Below are positions 12,301-26,100 of a stretch of 64,000 nt of DNA, piece after piece (position 1 is the first letter of the stretch; each line of letters begins with the position of its first letter). Source of the stretch: Typhlomys cinereus (taxonomy: Eukaryota; Chordata; Mammalia; Rodentia; Platacanthomyidae); assembly GCA_023101885.1 (NCBI GenBank), contig JALPQD010000224.1, positions 1,132,638-1,196,637 of the forward strand. Reading direction: 5' to 3'. Made by a program: the position numbers and the translations under genes. The notes under the pieces are model-generated. The model was given only the letters and a program-made list of their open reading frames with translations, was not told where the DNA came from and ran no database searches.

Positions 12301-12888
12301 GCATGGAAGAAGCATAATGTATAACATTTTCTTTTAATCACCATCTCTAATTTTTAATCTTTTTATAAACCCAACACTCCATAAACCTTTATAGCATACT
12401 TTAACATCCTTTTAAGTAACCAACTCAAACCTCCTGTACACATTTTAAGTTTTTAAGTGAGATTTTTTTATTCTATAAAAACCTTTTGCACATTCAAGTA
12501 CCATATATATTTTTTCATATTTTTTTATTCTACTTGATGGTTCCCCTGTTGCTTTTACATCAGATATCCTGTAAGAAAAGTCCTTTAAAAGAATTAATAA
12601 CAGTAGACCCCATCTTAAAAATCATAATATCTGAATTAAGTTAGCAAGATTGTAGCAGTACACTTGGAATTAGGAATCAGACTTATCCCCCAAGGAAGGG
12701 AGCTCATACTTACCAGGAGAATGAAGAAATTCCAATGAATTTTTCAGAAATCAGTTTTTCTTTTTAGCTGTTAGATACGTTAACATTACACATGGGAAAA
12801 ACTTTTAAAGGAATTACAAAAGTGATATTATCAGATCCTAGGTTAAACACAATATCACCTTTTGTGAAGCTTCATTAAAAACTGTGAT
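9381..12888 (-). mobile_element. Non-coding interior of provirus B, 3' half
   Basis: No env, pol or gag similarity is visible on either strand and open frames are short. From about 12280 to 12888 the sequence is collinear with the AT-rich interior of ERV A (1580-2400 and 2760-2940). The element therefore resembles non-autonomous ERVs that keep LTRs, PPT and a non-coding interior. Whether it ever carried coding genes cannot be told. Confidence 0.65.
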
Positions 12889-12899
12889 AAAACAAGATA

Positions 12900-13964
12900 G
12901 TTTATTTTATTATTTTTTTAAATTTATTTTTTTGTTCATACAAACATAATAGGTACCCCTGTCCCCTCCTTCCCTCCACCCCACCCTTGACCTCCCTTCT
13001 CCCTCCCCACTTTTCCCCTTCCTGTCCCCTCTCCTTCCCTTTCTCCCAGTGCCCCCTCCCCCATCTCTGAAGCATCCTTTAATGTGTATATCAAATTTCC
13101 CTCTGGATCCTCCTCTCTGATGAGGCATAAGGACTCAGTTGCATTTCCTAGAACTCTTTCTTGTGTTCCCCTTAAGTATAAGAACACTATTGTGACTATT
13201 AATCCCTTGCTTCTAAGGATCCTAGTTCCTTTAGTCCATGCTAGACTTTGAGGGGTCAATGATATATTGGTCATTGCGCAGATCATGCAGAGTCCTATTA
13301 TAATTGCTTCAGCCCTAACTTTCTTCTGCAAATTTCCCTGAGCTTCAGGATGGGGAAAGATTAGGCAGGCCTGATTCCAGGTGGTTGATATAGAGTCTCT
13401 GATGTTCTGAATTATGGTTTTTCGATTTTTTTTTCAGTTTTGCTGCTCCTGCAATGCTCTTGGCTCCACCCTTGGATGCCCTTTGATGTCACCCCCTGAC
13501 CAGAGATAAAAAGCTGTTAAGATAGTATTTTATTATAAGGATAGATTTAAAGGTAGATGGAATAAGAGTAGGAGAGTGCAGTGAGGGGTGAGTCAGTCTC
13601 CCATTTCAAAATAGTTACCTTCTATCTGCCAGACTGTATGCCCTCCCTTTCTGGAAAGATCATACCCCATCAGTCGCTAGTGACCAGGAAGGACAGTCTG
13701 TGAGCTTAACCAGATGTTTCATTACTTACTTGCAGTCCTTGATGGTGGCCTATTATCTCTGCTGTAGCCTGATCCCTTCTCTCCTTGTTTCTGGTGAGGC
13801 CCTCCTTTCCCTTCTCTCCTATGTATAATCTTTGCAATTACTTTAGGTATTACAGAGATTTATCTTTGAGTGTGTCTCTATGTGAGTTTGGTACTAGGAT
13901 CCACCTATTAGGGAGTACATGCGGTGCTTAATTTTCTGTGTCTGAGATACTTCACTCAATATAA
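12900..13964 (-). mobile_element. 5'-truncated L1 insertion (minus strand)
   Basis: This is the 3' UTR and extreme 3' end of ORF2 of an L1, matching 44040-45050 of the large L1. It starts with T-rich sequence (the antisense tail) at 12900 and contains the pyrimidine-rich rendering of the L1 3' UTR polypurine tract (12950-13070). Flanking AAAACAAGATA at 12889-12899 and 13965-13975 is a clear 11-bp target duplication. It is inserted into provirus B. Confidence 0.88.
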
Positions 13965-14039
13965 AAAACAAGATATTTTAGTCAGTACATTTTCAGGCCT
14001 TTTGATGTTCATTTTTTAGTGTGCATGTGCATTTAAATT

Positions 14040-15553
14040 GGGCATGCCAGAAATCCACAATATAAACAACAAAAAATGCTGGAGAGGATGTGGAGAGAGG
14101 GGAACTCTCCTACATTGCTGGTGGGAATGCAGGCTCATACAATCACTCAGGCGAGCCGTCTGGACATTCTTAAAGAAATTAAAGATTGAAATGCCATATG
14201 ACCCTGCTATCCCACTTTTGGGAATAACCCCCCATACAGCAGAGGTTCACCTCGATAGCACAAGCACGACCATGTTCATAGCAGCACTGTTTACAATAGC
14301 AAAGTCATGAAATCAACCCAAATGTCCAACACTTAACGAGTGGATAAGGAAACTGTGGTACATCTATACAATGGAGTACTACTCAGCCATCAAAAATGAT
14401 GAATTACTGGAATTTGCCAGGAAATGGATGTCATTAGAAACAATTATATTGAGTAAAGTATCCCAGAATCAGAAAATTAAGCGCTGTATGTACTCCCTAA
14501 TAGGTGGCTCCTAGTACCAAACCCACCCAGCCCACCTAGAGACACTTGAAAATAAATCTCTGTAATACAATAATTGCAAGGAGCATGAACAGGAGGGATG
14601 GGGAAGGAGAGCCACACCAGAAACAAGGAGAGAGGGGACCATGTTACAGCAGAGAAAATAGGCCTCCATCAAGGACTGCAAGTAAGCAATGAGACATCTG
14701 GTTAAGTTTACAGACTTTTCGTTCCTGATCATTTACAACTGAGGGGGTGTGATCTCACCAGAATGGGAGGGCATATAGTCTGGCATATATTAAGTAACCA
14801 TTTTGCAAATGGGTGATTGACCCCTCCCTCACTGTGGTTTCCTACTTTTATTACATCTACCTTTGAATATACTCATGACAAGACTGTAGTTTAACAGCCT
14901 TTTATCTCTGGCCAGGGGGTGACATCCAAAACCCATCAGGATGGAACCAAGGGCATTGCAGGAGCAGCAAAACTGCAAAAGAAAATCAACAAGTCATAAT
15001 TCAGAACATCAGAGACTCTATATCAACCAACTAGAACTAGGCCAGACTAATCTCTCTCCATCCTGAAGCTCAGGGAAATTTGCGGAAGAGGGGACAATAA
15101 GAGTGTAAGAGCACAAGGATGGGAGGAGCAATGATATGCAAGATACTCCACACAAGTTAGGGCTGAAGCAATCATAATTGGACTTTGCTTGCCCTTGCAA
15201 TGTCCACCATACTATTGACCCCACAAAGTCTAGCATTTGCTAAAAGCACCAAGATCCTTGGAGGAAAGGGATTGACAGCCAAATAGTGTTCCTATGCTTA
15301 AGGGAAACAAAGGAAAGGATTCAGGGAAATGCCCTTAGGTCCTTGCACCTCATCGGAGAGGAGGACCTAGAGGAGAGTTTGGCATGCACATTAAAGGATT
15401 CTCCCGTGATTGGGGGAGGGGAGGCACTGGGGGGTGGAGAGGGAGGGGTGAGGGTAGGGTGAGCAGAGGGGTCGAGGGGGGGGAGGAGGGAGGGAACCTG
15501 TGTATCTATTAAGTTTGTATGAGCGGAGATAATAAAAAATGTTAAAAAAAAAA
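14040..15553 (+). mobile_element. 5'-truncated L1 insertion (plus strand)
   Basis: This carries the last part of ORF2 (14038-14310 and on, with the CWWECRL and [10 protein letters not shown] segments typical of the L1 ORF2 C-terminus) followed by the 3' UTR. The G-rich polypurine tract is at about 15410-15500 and an A-rich tail at 15529-15553. It stands in the opposite orientation to the L1 at 12900-13964, only about 75 bp away. Both carry their own 3' end, so these are two separate events and not one twin-primed inversion. Confidence 0.85.
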
Positions 15554-16739
15554 GAAGTTTCTAGGTTTCAAAACTACTGGCATCAATTGAATTGGCCATG
15601 TGATACAAAACTCTTGGGAAAATATATATTAAGTTTCTGAATTTGACTTTTAAAAGTAAAATATTTAATGTCAAAAATAAATAAATTGAGCATGCCAAAT
15701 AATGAACACAGTCAAAATCAAAATGTGATTATAAGTGCCCAATAAAATCTGAAGTGGCCACAACTGTTATTTTGAAACATAAAACACACATATTTTATAG
15801 GATATTTAGGTAACCAAGCAAGACAGAACTTTTTAAAGTAACCCTTTATTGTTCCAGGGAACATACAGAGAACAACAGTCAGTTTTATGGTCCCCCATTG
15901 GATGAGGGGCAAAGACTTTTTTTAAATCAAGCTTTAGACAAACACAAACAGAAGAAGCTCCAACCCGCCTGCACAGGGACTGAGGCTAGAGCCCCTGCTG
16001 TAGTCTGCCAGGTACCATGCCAGCAGGTGGATTCGGGATAGGTTTTTGAGAATGCATATGGGGGGGGGTCTGACTCTAACCTGTCCCCACTGCCTTCTTC
16101 TTTGATGAAGGGAACCGTGAGTGCAGTGCAGCAGCCACTTCCCGGTGTTGGTCTGCCCGCGCAGCCTCCCTCCCCCACTGGGTTGAGCTGGCAGTTCGCC
16201 ATGGCACTCACTAGCATTTTGCTCCTGGCACCTCGGAGCCAGCAGCGGCGCTGGCAAGCATTTTGTTCCGCACATGGCTTCCCTGCACACTGGTGGTGCT
16301 AGCCCAGTTCCCACACGCTGCCATGGCTCAGCTCGCTGCATTGGGGCACCGCCTAGTAGGAATTCCTCCAAGCCACGGTTTTCCCCACCCTGCCATAACT
16401 ACACGGTGGAGCGCCTGGGACAGCATGCGTTTGACTCCGGCACCATGTGGGGAATTGGTGGCCCGGAAGCTGTCTGCGATTGAGGCTGGATTGGGTCGGA
16501 AAGGAACGCTATCTTAACTGTAAACACTACGGAATAAAATCCCAAGGGAGTGAAAATTTTAAAATGTTTTTACTGCTCTCTGACTATCTTCTCTATCTTA
16601 ACAGAAATCTTAAGGATTCTAAGGTTAGGTTTCGTTTGGATGAAGACTGCCCCATAATTTATGGGGGTACACTCACCAGCAGACCGATTTGCCCATCAGC
16701 ATTCTTCCGTGGAGTGACCGCCTCACACAGGGCATCAGT
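15554..16739 (-). mobile_element. Interior of provirus B, 5' part
   Basis: 15554-15850 continues the AT-rich interior shared with ERV A (compare GAAGTGGCCA at about 15750 and about 3063). 15930-16500 is GC-richer with several antisense open frames of up to 145 codons (16371-15934), none with recognisable similarity. No clear primer-binding site follows the 5' LTR: the adjacent minus-strand TGATGCCCTGTGTGAGGC fits no common tRNA type I know. A leader or remnant gag function is possible but unsupported. Confidence 0.5.
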
Positions 16740-17148
16740 TGGTCAGATTCTGCGACAAGGGATGTGTAGGGGCTGCACAGACTAGCTGGGCAGGCCCTGG
16801 GGCTGAGTGTAGATGGCCGAGACCCCCCTCACCACCAGGGAGAGACACACAAGGCCAGGAAACCTGTCGGAGCAGGTCTCATTTATTGGGGGTAATAAAA
16901 CAGCTTATATAGACAAAGGACCACATGGCAGGAAACAGGCAGTCAATTGTGTCAAAGGTCAACACAAATTCCAGTCTCTAAAAGTCAAGCTGGATGTAAC
17001 TCAGTACAGAAGGCAGGTCAATACCTGAAAGCCAATTATGGCTTTCTGCAATGTGATCAGGGTTATGCCCAGGACACTAGCTCTCAGCGCCATCATTAGT
17101 CCCATGTGCTGGGCAATGTCCTGGGATATATCCTGGGTGGGTACAACA
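16740..17148 (-). repeat. 5' LTR of provirus B
   Basis: A 409-bp partner of the 8955-9367 LTR. Minus-strand AATAAA is at 16882-16887 and TATA-like TATATAAG at about 16903-16911, with the two signals unusually close. The outer end is ...GTACAACA followed by CTACAT (17149-17154), the second copy of the 6-bp target duplication, and then satellite. The two LTRs are visibly diverged, so the insertion is not recent. Confidence 0.88.
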
Positions 17149-20100
17149 CTACATAGCCTCACTATGATACCACAGCACCATAATTAACCTCAAAGACTCA
17201 TTGAAACCTTACAGCTTCTCTGTGACACCACACTGTCGCTATTGATGTCAAAACCTTTTTGGGACATCACAAATTACCCAGTGACATCACAACTTCACAG
17301 TGACATCACAGCCTCACTATGACATAACAAGTTCACCTCTGAAATCATAGCCTCAATGCAACATCACACCCTCATCACTGACATACTATCTAAACTCACT
17401 ATCGCAACACAGCCTCACCACTGACCTCATAGGCACACTGAAACATGAAAGCACTTTCACTACTGACATCACAATCTCAGTGTGACATCACAACCTTACT
17501 GTCACATCACAGCCACATTGTGCCAACATAGCCTCACTATGGCAACACAGCCTCACCACTGACCTCACCGTGTCATTTAAACCTGAGAACCTCCCTGTAA
17601 CACCACACTGTTGCTACTGACATCACAACCACATTGTGACATCACAACCTTACGGTAATATCAGAATTATTGTGACCTCACAGCCACACTGTGACATCAC
17701 AATCTGTCTGTGACATCAGCCTTGCCCCTAACATTATAACATCATGGTGTTATCACATACACACTTCTGACATAGCCTTACTGTGACATCACAGCCTCCA
17801 TGTGACATCACAGCATCACCACTGACCTCATAGCCTCACTGAGAAATAAGCCTTGCCACCGACATCACAGTCTCTCTGTGGCCTCACAGCCTCCACCATG
17901 ACATTACCAACTCCCTGTGACATTACAGGCTCACAGTGACACCACATCCACAAGGTGACATCAAAGCCTCATGGCATCACCGCCTACCTCACTGTGACTC
18001 CATACTCTCATCATTCACATCAGTCACATTCTGATATTACTGCCTAAACAATGAAATCACATCCTCATTGTCATGTCATAGTCTTGCTCCACTGACATCA
18101 CAGTCTCACTGTGATATCACAGTATCACTGGTGACAACATAGCCTCACTGTTACATCACAGCCTCATCTCTGAGGTTATAGCTTCACTGTGACATGACAG
18201 CCTCACTATGAAATCACAGGCTTACCTCTGAAATCTTTGCCCAAGACATCACAGCATTGCTCTGATTTATATCCCCACTGTGTCATCACAGGCTCACCTT
18301 TGAAATCATAGTCTCAATGCGACTTCACACTCTCATCACTGACATCCTACCTGGCCTGGCTCACTGAAATATGTCAACCTCCCTGTGACACCACACTGTT
18401 GCTATTGAAGTCACAATCTCATTGTGACATCACAACTTCCCAAGTGACATCTCAACCTCACAGTGACTTTATAGCCTTATTGTGACATCACAGCCATACT
18501 ATGCAATCAAAGCATAATTGTGACATAAAGCTTCACCTGTGACATCATAGTCTCAATCTGACACCACTACGTCATTTTGAAACAATAAACTTGCTATAAC
18601 ATTAAAGCCACCCCAGTGACAATACAGTGTCATCAATGACAAAGTCTCCCTGTGAAGGCACAATCACTGCTGACATCACAACCTCACTGTGCCAACACAG
18701 CCACATTGTGACATCACAGCCTCACCACTGATGGGACAGGCTCACTGTGATATCACAGCTTCACCAGTGACTATGCAGCCTCATGGTGACTTCATAAACT
18801 CAGTGGAATCACAGCCTCACTGTTACATCACATTTTCAATGTGACATTTCAGTTTCATCTCTCACATCAGTCTCACTTCTGAAATCACAGCCTTACCACT
18901 CATGTCAGAGCTTCACTGTAACATCACAGCCTCACTGTGACATCACATCCCCGCTCTGACATCACAACCTCATGATGACATCACAGCCACACTGTGACAT
19001 CACAGTCTCAACACTGGTATCCCACCTTACTATGACACCACAGGCTCACCACAGTTAGCACAGGCTCACACTGACATGACAGCCTTAGCAGTGACATAAT
19101 AGCCTTTGACATCCTAAACTGACATCACAGCCTCACATGTTACATCACTGCCTCATTGTGACATCAATCTCCGCAGTGACATCCCACCCTCACCGTGACC
19201 TCAGAGCCTCACTGTCACCTCACAGTCTAACCTGTTATATCATAGACTCAAATCACATCCTCATCGTGATGTCATTGTCTCGATCCTCTGGCATCACAAC
19301 CTCACTGTGGTATCACGGCATCACTGGTGACAATACACACTCATTGTGACATCACAGCTTCACCTCTGAGGTTAAAGCCTGACTCTGACATGACAGTCTC
19401 ACTATGACATCACAGACTCATCTCTGAAATCATTGCCCAACTGTGACATCACAGCATCACCTCTGATGTTATAGTCTTACTGTTTCATCACAGCCTCATT
19501 ATAACATCACAGGCTCACTGCTGAAATCATAGCTCAATGCGGCATCACACTCATAACTTACATCCATCCTAGCCTCTAATGACACCACAGGCTCACTGAA
19601 ACATTACAGCCTCCCTGTGATACCACCGTGTCACTATTGATATAACAATCTCACTGTGACATCACAACATTCCCAGTTGCATCACAATTTCACAGTGGCA
19701 TCACAGTCTCATTGTGACATCACAGTCATATGCCATCAAAGCATCATTGTGACATGAAGGTGCACCTGTGAAATCCTAGCCTCAATGTGACATTGCAGCC
19801 TCAGTTTGACTCTATAAACTCACTTTCATAGCCACACTGTGTTCTCAAAGCCTCATTGTGACATCACAGCTTCACCTGTGAGATTATAGCCTGACTGTGA
19901 CATGACAGCCTCACTAAGACATCACAGACTCAACTCTGACATTGTAGCTTCACTGTTTCATCACAGCCTAAGTGTGACATCAGACTCACCACTCAAATCA
20001 TAGCCTCAACGTAGCATTACACCCTCATTACTGACATCCTACCTAGCCTCACTATGACACCACACGTTCACCACTGACCTCACCGGCTCACTGAAACATG

Positions 20101-23100
20101 ACGGCCTTCCTGTGACACTGCAGTGTCACTTTTGACATCATAACCTCACTGTGACATCACATCTTCCCCAGTGACAGGACAATCTCACTGTGACATTATA
20201 GCCTCATTGTGACATCATAGTCATACCATGCCATCAAAGCATCACTGTGACATAAAGCTTCACCTCTCACATCATAGCCTCACTATAACATCCCAGCATC
20301 AGTTTAGCAGTATAAACTAACTGTGACATTTGAGCCTCACCAGTGACAATGTAGCCTCACCAATGACATATTCTACCTGTGAAAGCACAGTCAATATGGA
20401 CATCACACCCTCACTGTGACATCACAGCCTCATCTCTGACATCATAGCATGACTGACACCACGGACATCCTGCCTAGCCTCTCTATGACACCACAGCCTC
20501 ATCACTGACATCTCAAACTAACGACCACATGACAGCCTCAACAGTGACACCACAGCCTTGCTGTGGCATCCCAGACTCACCATTTACATCCCAGCCTCAC
20601 TGTGACATCTGAACCTCATCACTGACAACAGCCATCACAGCCTAACCATTGAAATCACAGCTTAACTATGATGTCATATTCTATCACCACTGATATCACA
20701 GCCTCACTGTGATATCATAACCTCATGGTAACATCACAGACACAGTGACATCACAGCCTCTCCTGTGACATCACAGCATCAGTGTGAGTGCACACCCTCA
20801 TCACTGACATCCTAACATCACTGTAAAATCCAAGCATCATCCCTGAAGTCACAACCTCACTAATATCTTAATAAATCAGCCCTGACATCAGAACCTCACT
20901 TGGACATCACAGTTTCACAGACACCTCCCAACATGTCCACAGATATCACAGGCTCACCTGTTACATTATAGCCTTATTGTGACATCACTTTTGCTACTGA
21001 CATTACAGACTCACTGTGACATTACAGCTTCCAGAGTAATATCACCTCACGATGACATGAGAGCCCACAGTAACATACACCTTCACAGTCACATCACAGT
21101 ATCAGAGTGACATCATGGCCTCACCAGTGAGAGCACGGCCTCACCTGTGACATCAGCATCACCACTGACATTAGTCACAACACTGACATCAATGCCACAC
21201 CAGAGACAACAACAGCTTTTGACATCACATCCTCACCAGGGTCAATGTCATGTAATAGGTTCACCACTGACGTCATAGCCTCACCAGTGACATCACAGAC
21301 TCATTGTGATATCTTTTTACCACTGACATTTCCGCCTTATTTTGACATCACAGGTTCGCTATCGACATCACACCCTCATTGCGACATCAGCCTCACCACT
21401 AACATCACAGCCTCACTATGCCTTCCAAACCTCTCCACTGATATCATAACATCACTGTGTCATCAGAGCCTCAATATGACATCGTAGACACACTGTGTTC
21501 TCAAAGCCTCACTGTAACATTGCAACCTGACAGTGCCATCATACCCTTACTGTGATATCACAAACTCACAGTGACATCAGCCTTGCCACTGACATAATAG
21601 CCTCCCGGTGACATCACATACACATCTCTGACATAGCCTCACTGTGGCATCATAGCCTCAATGTGACATCACAGCCACACCACTGATAGGACAGGCTCAC
21701 TTTGACATCAACCTTACCACTGACATCACAGTTTCACTGTGTCCTCACAGCTTCCACCGTTTCTTCACAATTTCCATGTGACATCATGAGCTCATGTTGA
21801 CATCACAGCTACAGGGTGACATTAAAGCCTCACAGTGGCATCACAGCCTCACCAGTGGCATGCCAGGCTCACTGTGACATCACACACTTATGACTTACAC
21901 CAGCCTCATGCTGATATCACAGCATAACTACTGAAATCACATTTTCACTGTGATTTTAGTCTCACTCCACTGACATCACAGCCTCAATGTGATATCTCAG
22001 CATAACTGGTGAAAACACAGTCTCACTGTGATATCACTAGCTCTCTTCTAAGGTTATAGCGTCACTGTGACATCACAGCCTCACTATGACATCACAGGCT
22101 CTCCTCTGAAATCATAGCTTAAATGTGACATCACACTCTCATCACTGACATCCTACCTTGCCTCACTATGACCCCATAGCCTCACCACTGACCTTATAAG
22201 CTCACTGAAACCTGACAGCATCCCTACGAATCCACAATGTTGCTACTGACATCACACCCTCACTGTAATATCACAACTTCCCCAATAACAACACAACTTC
22301 ACAGTGACATCACAGCCTCATTGTGACATCACAGTCATACTATATCATCAAAGCATCACTGTGACATAAAGCTTCACTCTGACATCATAGCCTCATTGTG
22401 ATATCACAGCCTCCGTTTGACACTACAAACTCACTGTGACATTAGAGTCTCAACAGTGACAATACAGTCTCACCAATGACATAGTCTCTCTGTGAAAGCA
22501 ATCACTATGGACATCACATACTCACTGCGACATCACAGACCCACTGTGCCAGCACAGCCTCACTGTGACATCTCAGCCTCAGCACTGATAGGACAGGCTC
22601 GCCGTGATATTACATTCTCAATAGTGACACCACAGCCTCACGGTGGCATCATAACCTCTGTGGCATCACAGGCTCACCAGTTGCATCACATCATCAATGC
22701 AACATTTCAGCCCCATCTTTCACATCAGTCACACTTCTGAAATGACAGCATAACCACTGACCTCACAGCTGCCCTGTGACATTACAGCCTCACTGTGACA
22801 TCACATCCTCATGGTGATATCACAGCTACACTGTGACATCACAGCCTCACCACTGGTAACTTACCTAGCCTTACCATGACTCCACAGCCTCACCACAGTG
22901 AGCAGTCTTTGTCAACATAAACAGTGACACCACAGCCTCCCATGTTACATCACAGCCTCACAGTGATCTCAGAGCCTCACTGTGACCTCACAGTCTAACC
23001 TGTTCCATCATAGACTCATGGTGAAATCAGCCTTACCACTGACACGACATCTTTCATAATGACCTCATAGCCTCTCTGTGATATCACAACCTCTCTGTGT

Positions 23101-26100
23101 CATAACAGTTTCACAATGATATCTCAGCTTCATTGTGGCATTATAGCCTCATTACTGACATCACAGACTTACTGTGACATCACAGCCTCATGGTTACATC
23201 ACCGACTCAGAGTGACCTCACAGCCTCTCCTCTGACATCACAGCCTCAGTGTGACTACACAACCTTGCCACTGACATCCTAACCCCACTGTGAAATCTGA
23301 GCATCACCCCTAATGTCAGAAGCTCGCTGACATCTCATAGAATCAGTCCTGACATCGAGCCTCACTGCAACATGACAGACTCACAGTGACCTCAAAGCCT
23401 GCCCACTGACACCACTGCCTCACCTGTTACATCATAGCTTCCTTGAGACATCAGGCTTGCCAATGACATAACAACTTCATTGCAAAATCCCAACTTCCAG
23501 ACTGATATCACCTCATAGTGACATGACAGCCCACAGTGACATACAGCCTTCACAGTGACATCACAGCCTCAGTATGAATCATGGACCCACCTGTGACATC
23601 ACAACATCAATGTGACTACACAGCCTCACCACTGACATCTTAAACTCACTGTGAAATCCAAGCATCACTTCTGACATCCCAGCCACACTAACATCTCATA
23701 GAATCAGCCCTGACATCAGAGCCTTACTGCGAAAACAGCCTCACAGGGACCTCAGTGCCTGCTCACTGACAACTCAGGTTCACCTATTACATCATAGCCT
23801 CATTGTGGCAACAGTCTTACAATTGCTATCACAGCCTCACTGTGACATCACTGCCACACCAGTGACAAAACAGCCTTTGACATCACAGCCTCAGCAAGGT
23901 CACTGTCATATAATAGGATCGCCATTGACATCATAGCCTCACCAGTGACATCATAGACTCACAATGACATCTTTCTCACCACTGCCATGCCAGCTTCAGA
24001 GTGACCTCACAGACTGCCCAGTGACACCATAGACCCACCTGTTACATCAAAGCCTCATTGTGGCATCAGTGTTGCCACTAACATCACAGCTTCCAAAATG
24101 ATATCACCTCATGGTGACATGACAGACCACAGTGATTTACAACCTTCACAGTGACATTACAACCTCAATGTGACATCACCACATCACCTCTGACATCCTA
24201 GCCTCACTGTGACAAATGACATCACAGTCTCAGCATGAATTCACAGCATCACCACTAACATCATAGCCTCACTGTTACATCAGCCTTGCCTCTGACATCT
24301 CATTCTCAGTATGACCTCACAGCCTCCACCATGATAGCATCAACTCCTTGTGACACCATGGGCTCATGGTGACACCATAGACACACAGTGACATCAAAGC
24401 CTCTGGTGATATCACAGACTCATCAATGACATGCCAGACTCACTGTGACATCATACTCTCATCACACTCATCATCATAATTCTGACATCACAGCCTAACC
24501 ACTGATATTACATCCTCACTGATGTCATAGTCTTGCTCCACTGTCATCGCAGACTAATTGTGATATCACAGCATCACTGTTGACAACACCGCCTCACTGT
24601 GACATTGCAGCCTCACCTCTGAGGTTGTAGCCTCATTGGGCCATGACAGCCTCACTATGACATCATAGGATCACCTCTGAAATCATTGCCCTACTGTCAC
24701 ATCACAGTATCAACTCTGATGTTATAGCCTCACAGTTTCATCACAGCTTCACTAGGACATCCCAGGTGCACTTCTGAAATCATAGCCTCAGTTCGACATC
24801 ATACCCTTATCACTGACATCCTACCTACTGTCACTAAGAAACCATAACCTCACCACTGACCTCAGAGGCTCACTGAAATCTGACAGTCTCCCTGTGACAC
24901 CACATTGATGCTATTGACTTCACAAACTCACTGTGACATCAGAACCTCACAGTGACATCACAGCCTCATTGTGACATCACAGCCATACTGTGCCATCAGA
25001 GCATGTCTGTGACATAAAGCTTCACTTCTGACATATTAGCCTCACTGTGACATCACAGATACACTGTGCCAGCACAGGCTTACTGTGACATAACAGCCTC
25101 AGCACTGATAGGACAGGCTCATCTTGATATCACTGCCTCACCAGGGACACCACAGCCTCATGGTGACATCATAACCTCACTGTGGCATCATAGATTCACT
25201 AGTTATATTACATCATCAATACGACCTCTCAGCCTCATCTAGTACATCAGTCTCAAGTCTGAAATCATAGCCTAACCACTGAACTCACAGCTTTACTCTG
25301 ATATCAGAGACTCACTGTGACATCACAGACTCATGGTGAAATAACAGCCACAGTGTGATATCACAGCCTCACCACTGGTATCCTACCTAGCATTACAGGG
25401 ACACCACAACCTCACCATAGAAGCACAGGCTCACGGTGACGTGACAGCCTCAGCACCAACATCATAGATTTTGACATCATTAACAGTGACACTACAGCTT
25501 CACATGTTACATCACTGTCTCATTTTGACTTCAATATTCCCACAGATATCACAACCTCACAGTGACCTTACAGCCTCACTGTGACCTCACAGTTTAACCT
25601 GTTCCATCTTAGACTCACCATTTACATCATAGTCTCATGGTGAAATCAGCCTTTCTATTGACATCACATATTTGACAATGACCTCACATCCTCACTGTGA
25701 AATCACAACCTCTCTGTGATGTCACAGCCTCATAGTGATATCCAGCTTCACAGTGATATCACAACCTCATTATGGCATTATAGTCTCATTTCTAACATCA
25801 CAGCCTCACTGTGACATCACAGCCTCATCTCTGACATCATAGCCTCACTGTGTATCACAACCTCAGCTTTGACACCATGCCATCAGTGATGCCACGGACA
25901 TCTTGGCTAGCCTTGCTATGACACAACAACCTCACTGCTAACATCTCAGGTTCACGGTCACAGGACAGTCTCATCAGAGACACCACAGAGTCGCTGTAGC
26001 ATCATGATCTTACCAGTGTCAGCACAGCCTCACCTATGACATCAGCATTGACACTGACATTAGTCAGAACACTGACATTCTTGCCACAGCATGACAACCC

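Noticed and set aside
12900..15553. Single L1 inverted by twin priming
   Set aside because: Both halves contain the same 3' UTR and their own tail, which one twin-primed event cannot produce.
15934..16371. 145-codon antisense frame in provirus B
   Set aside because: It lies where gag or leader would be, but shows no matrix or capsid features and overlaps equally long frames on the other strand.
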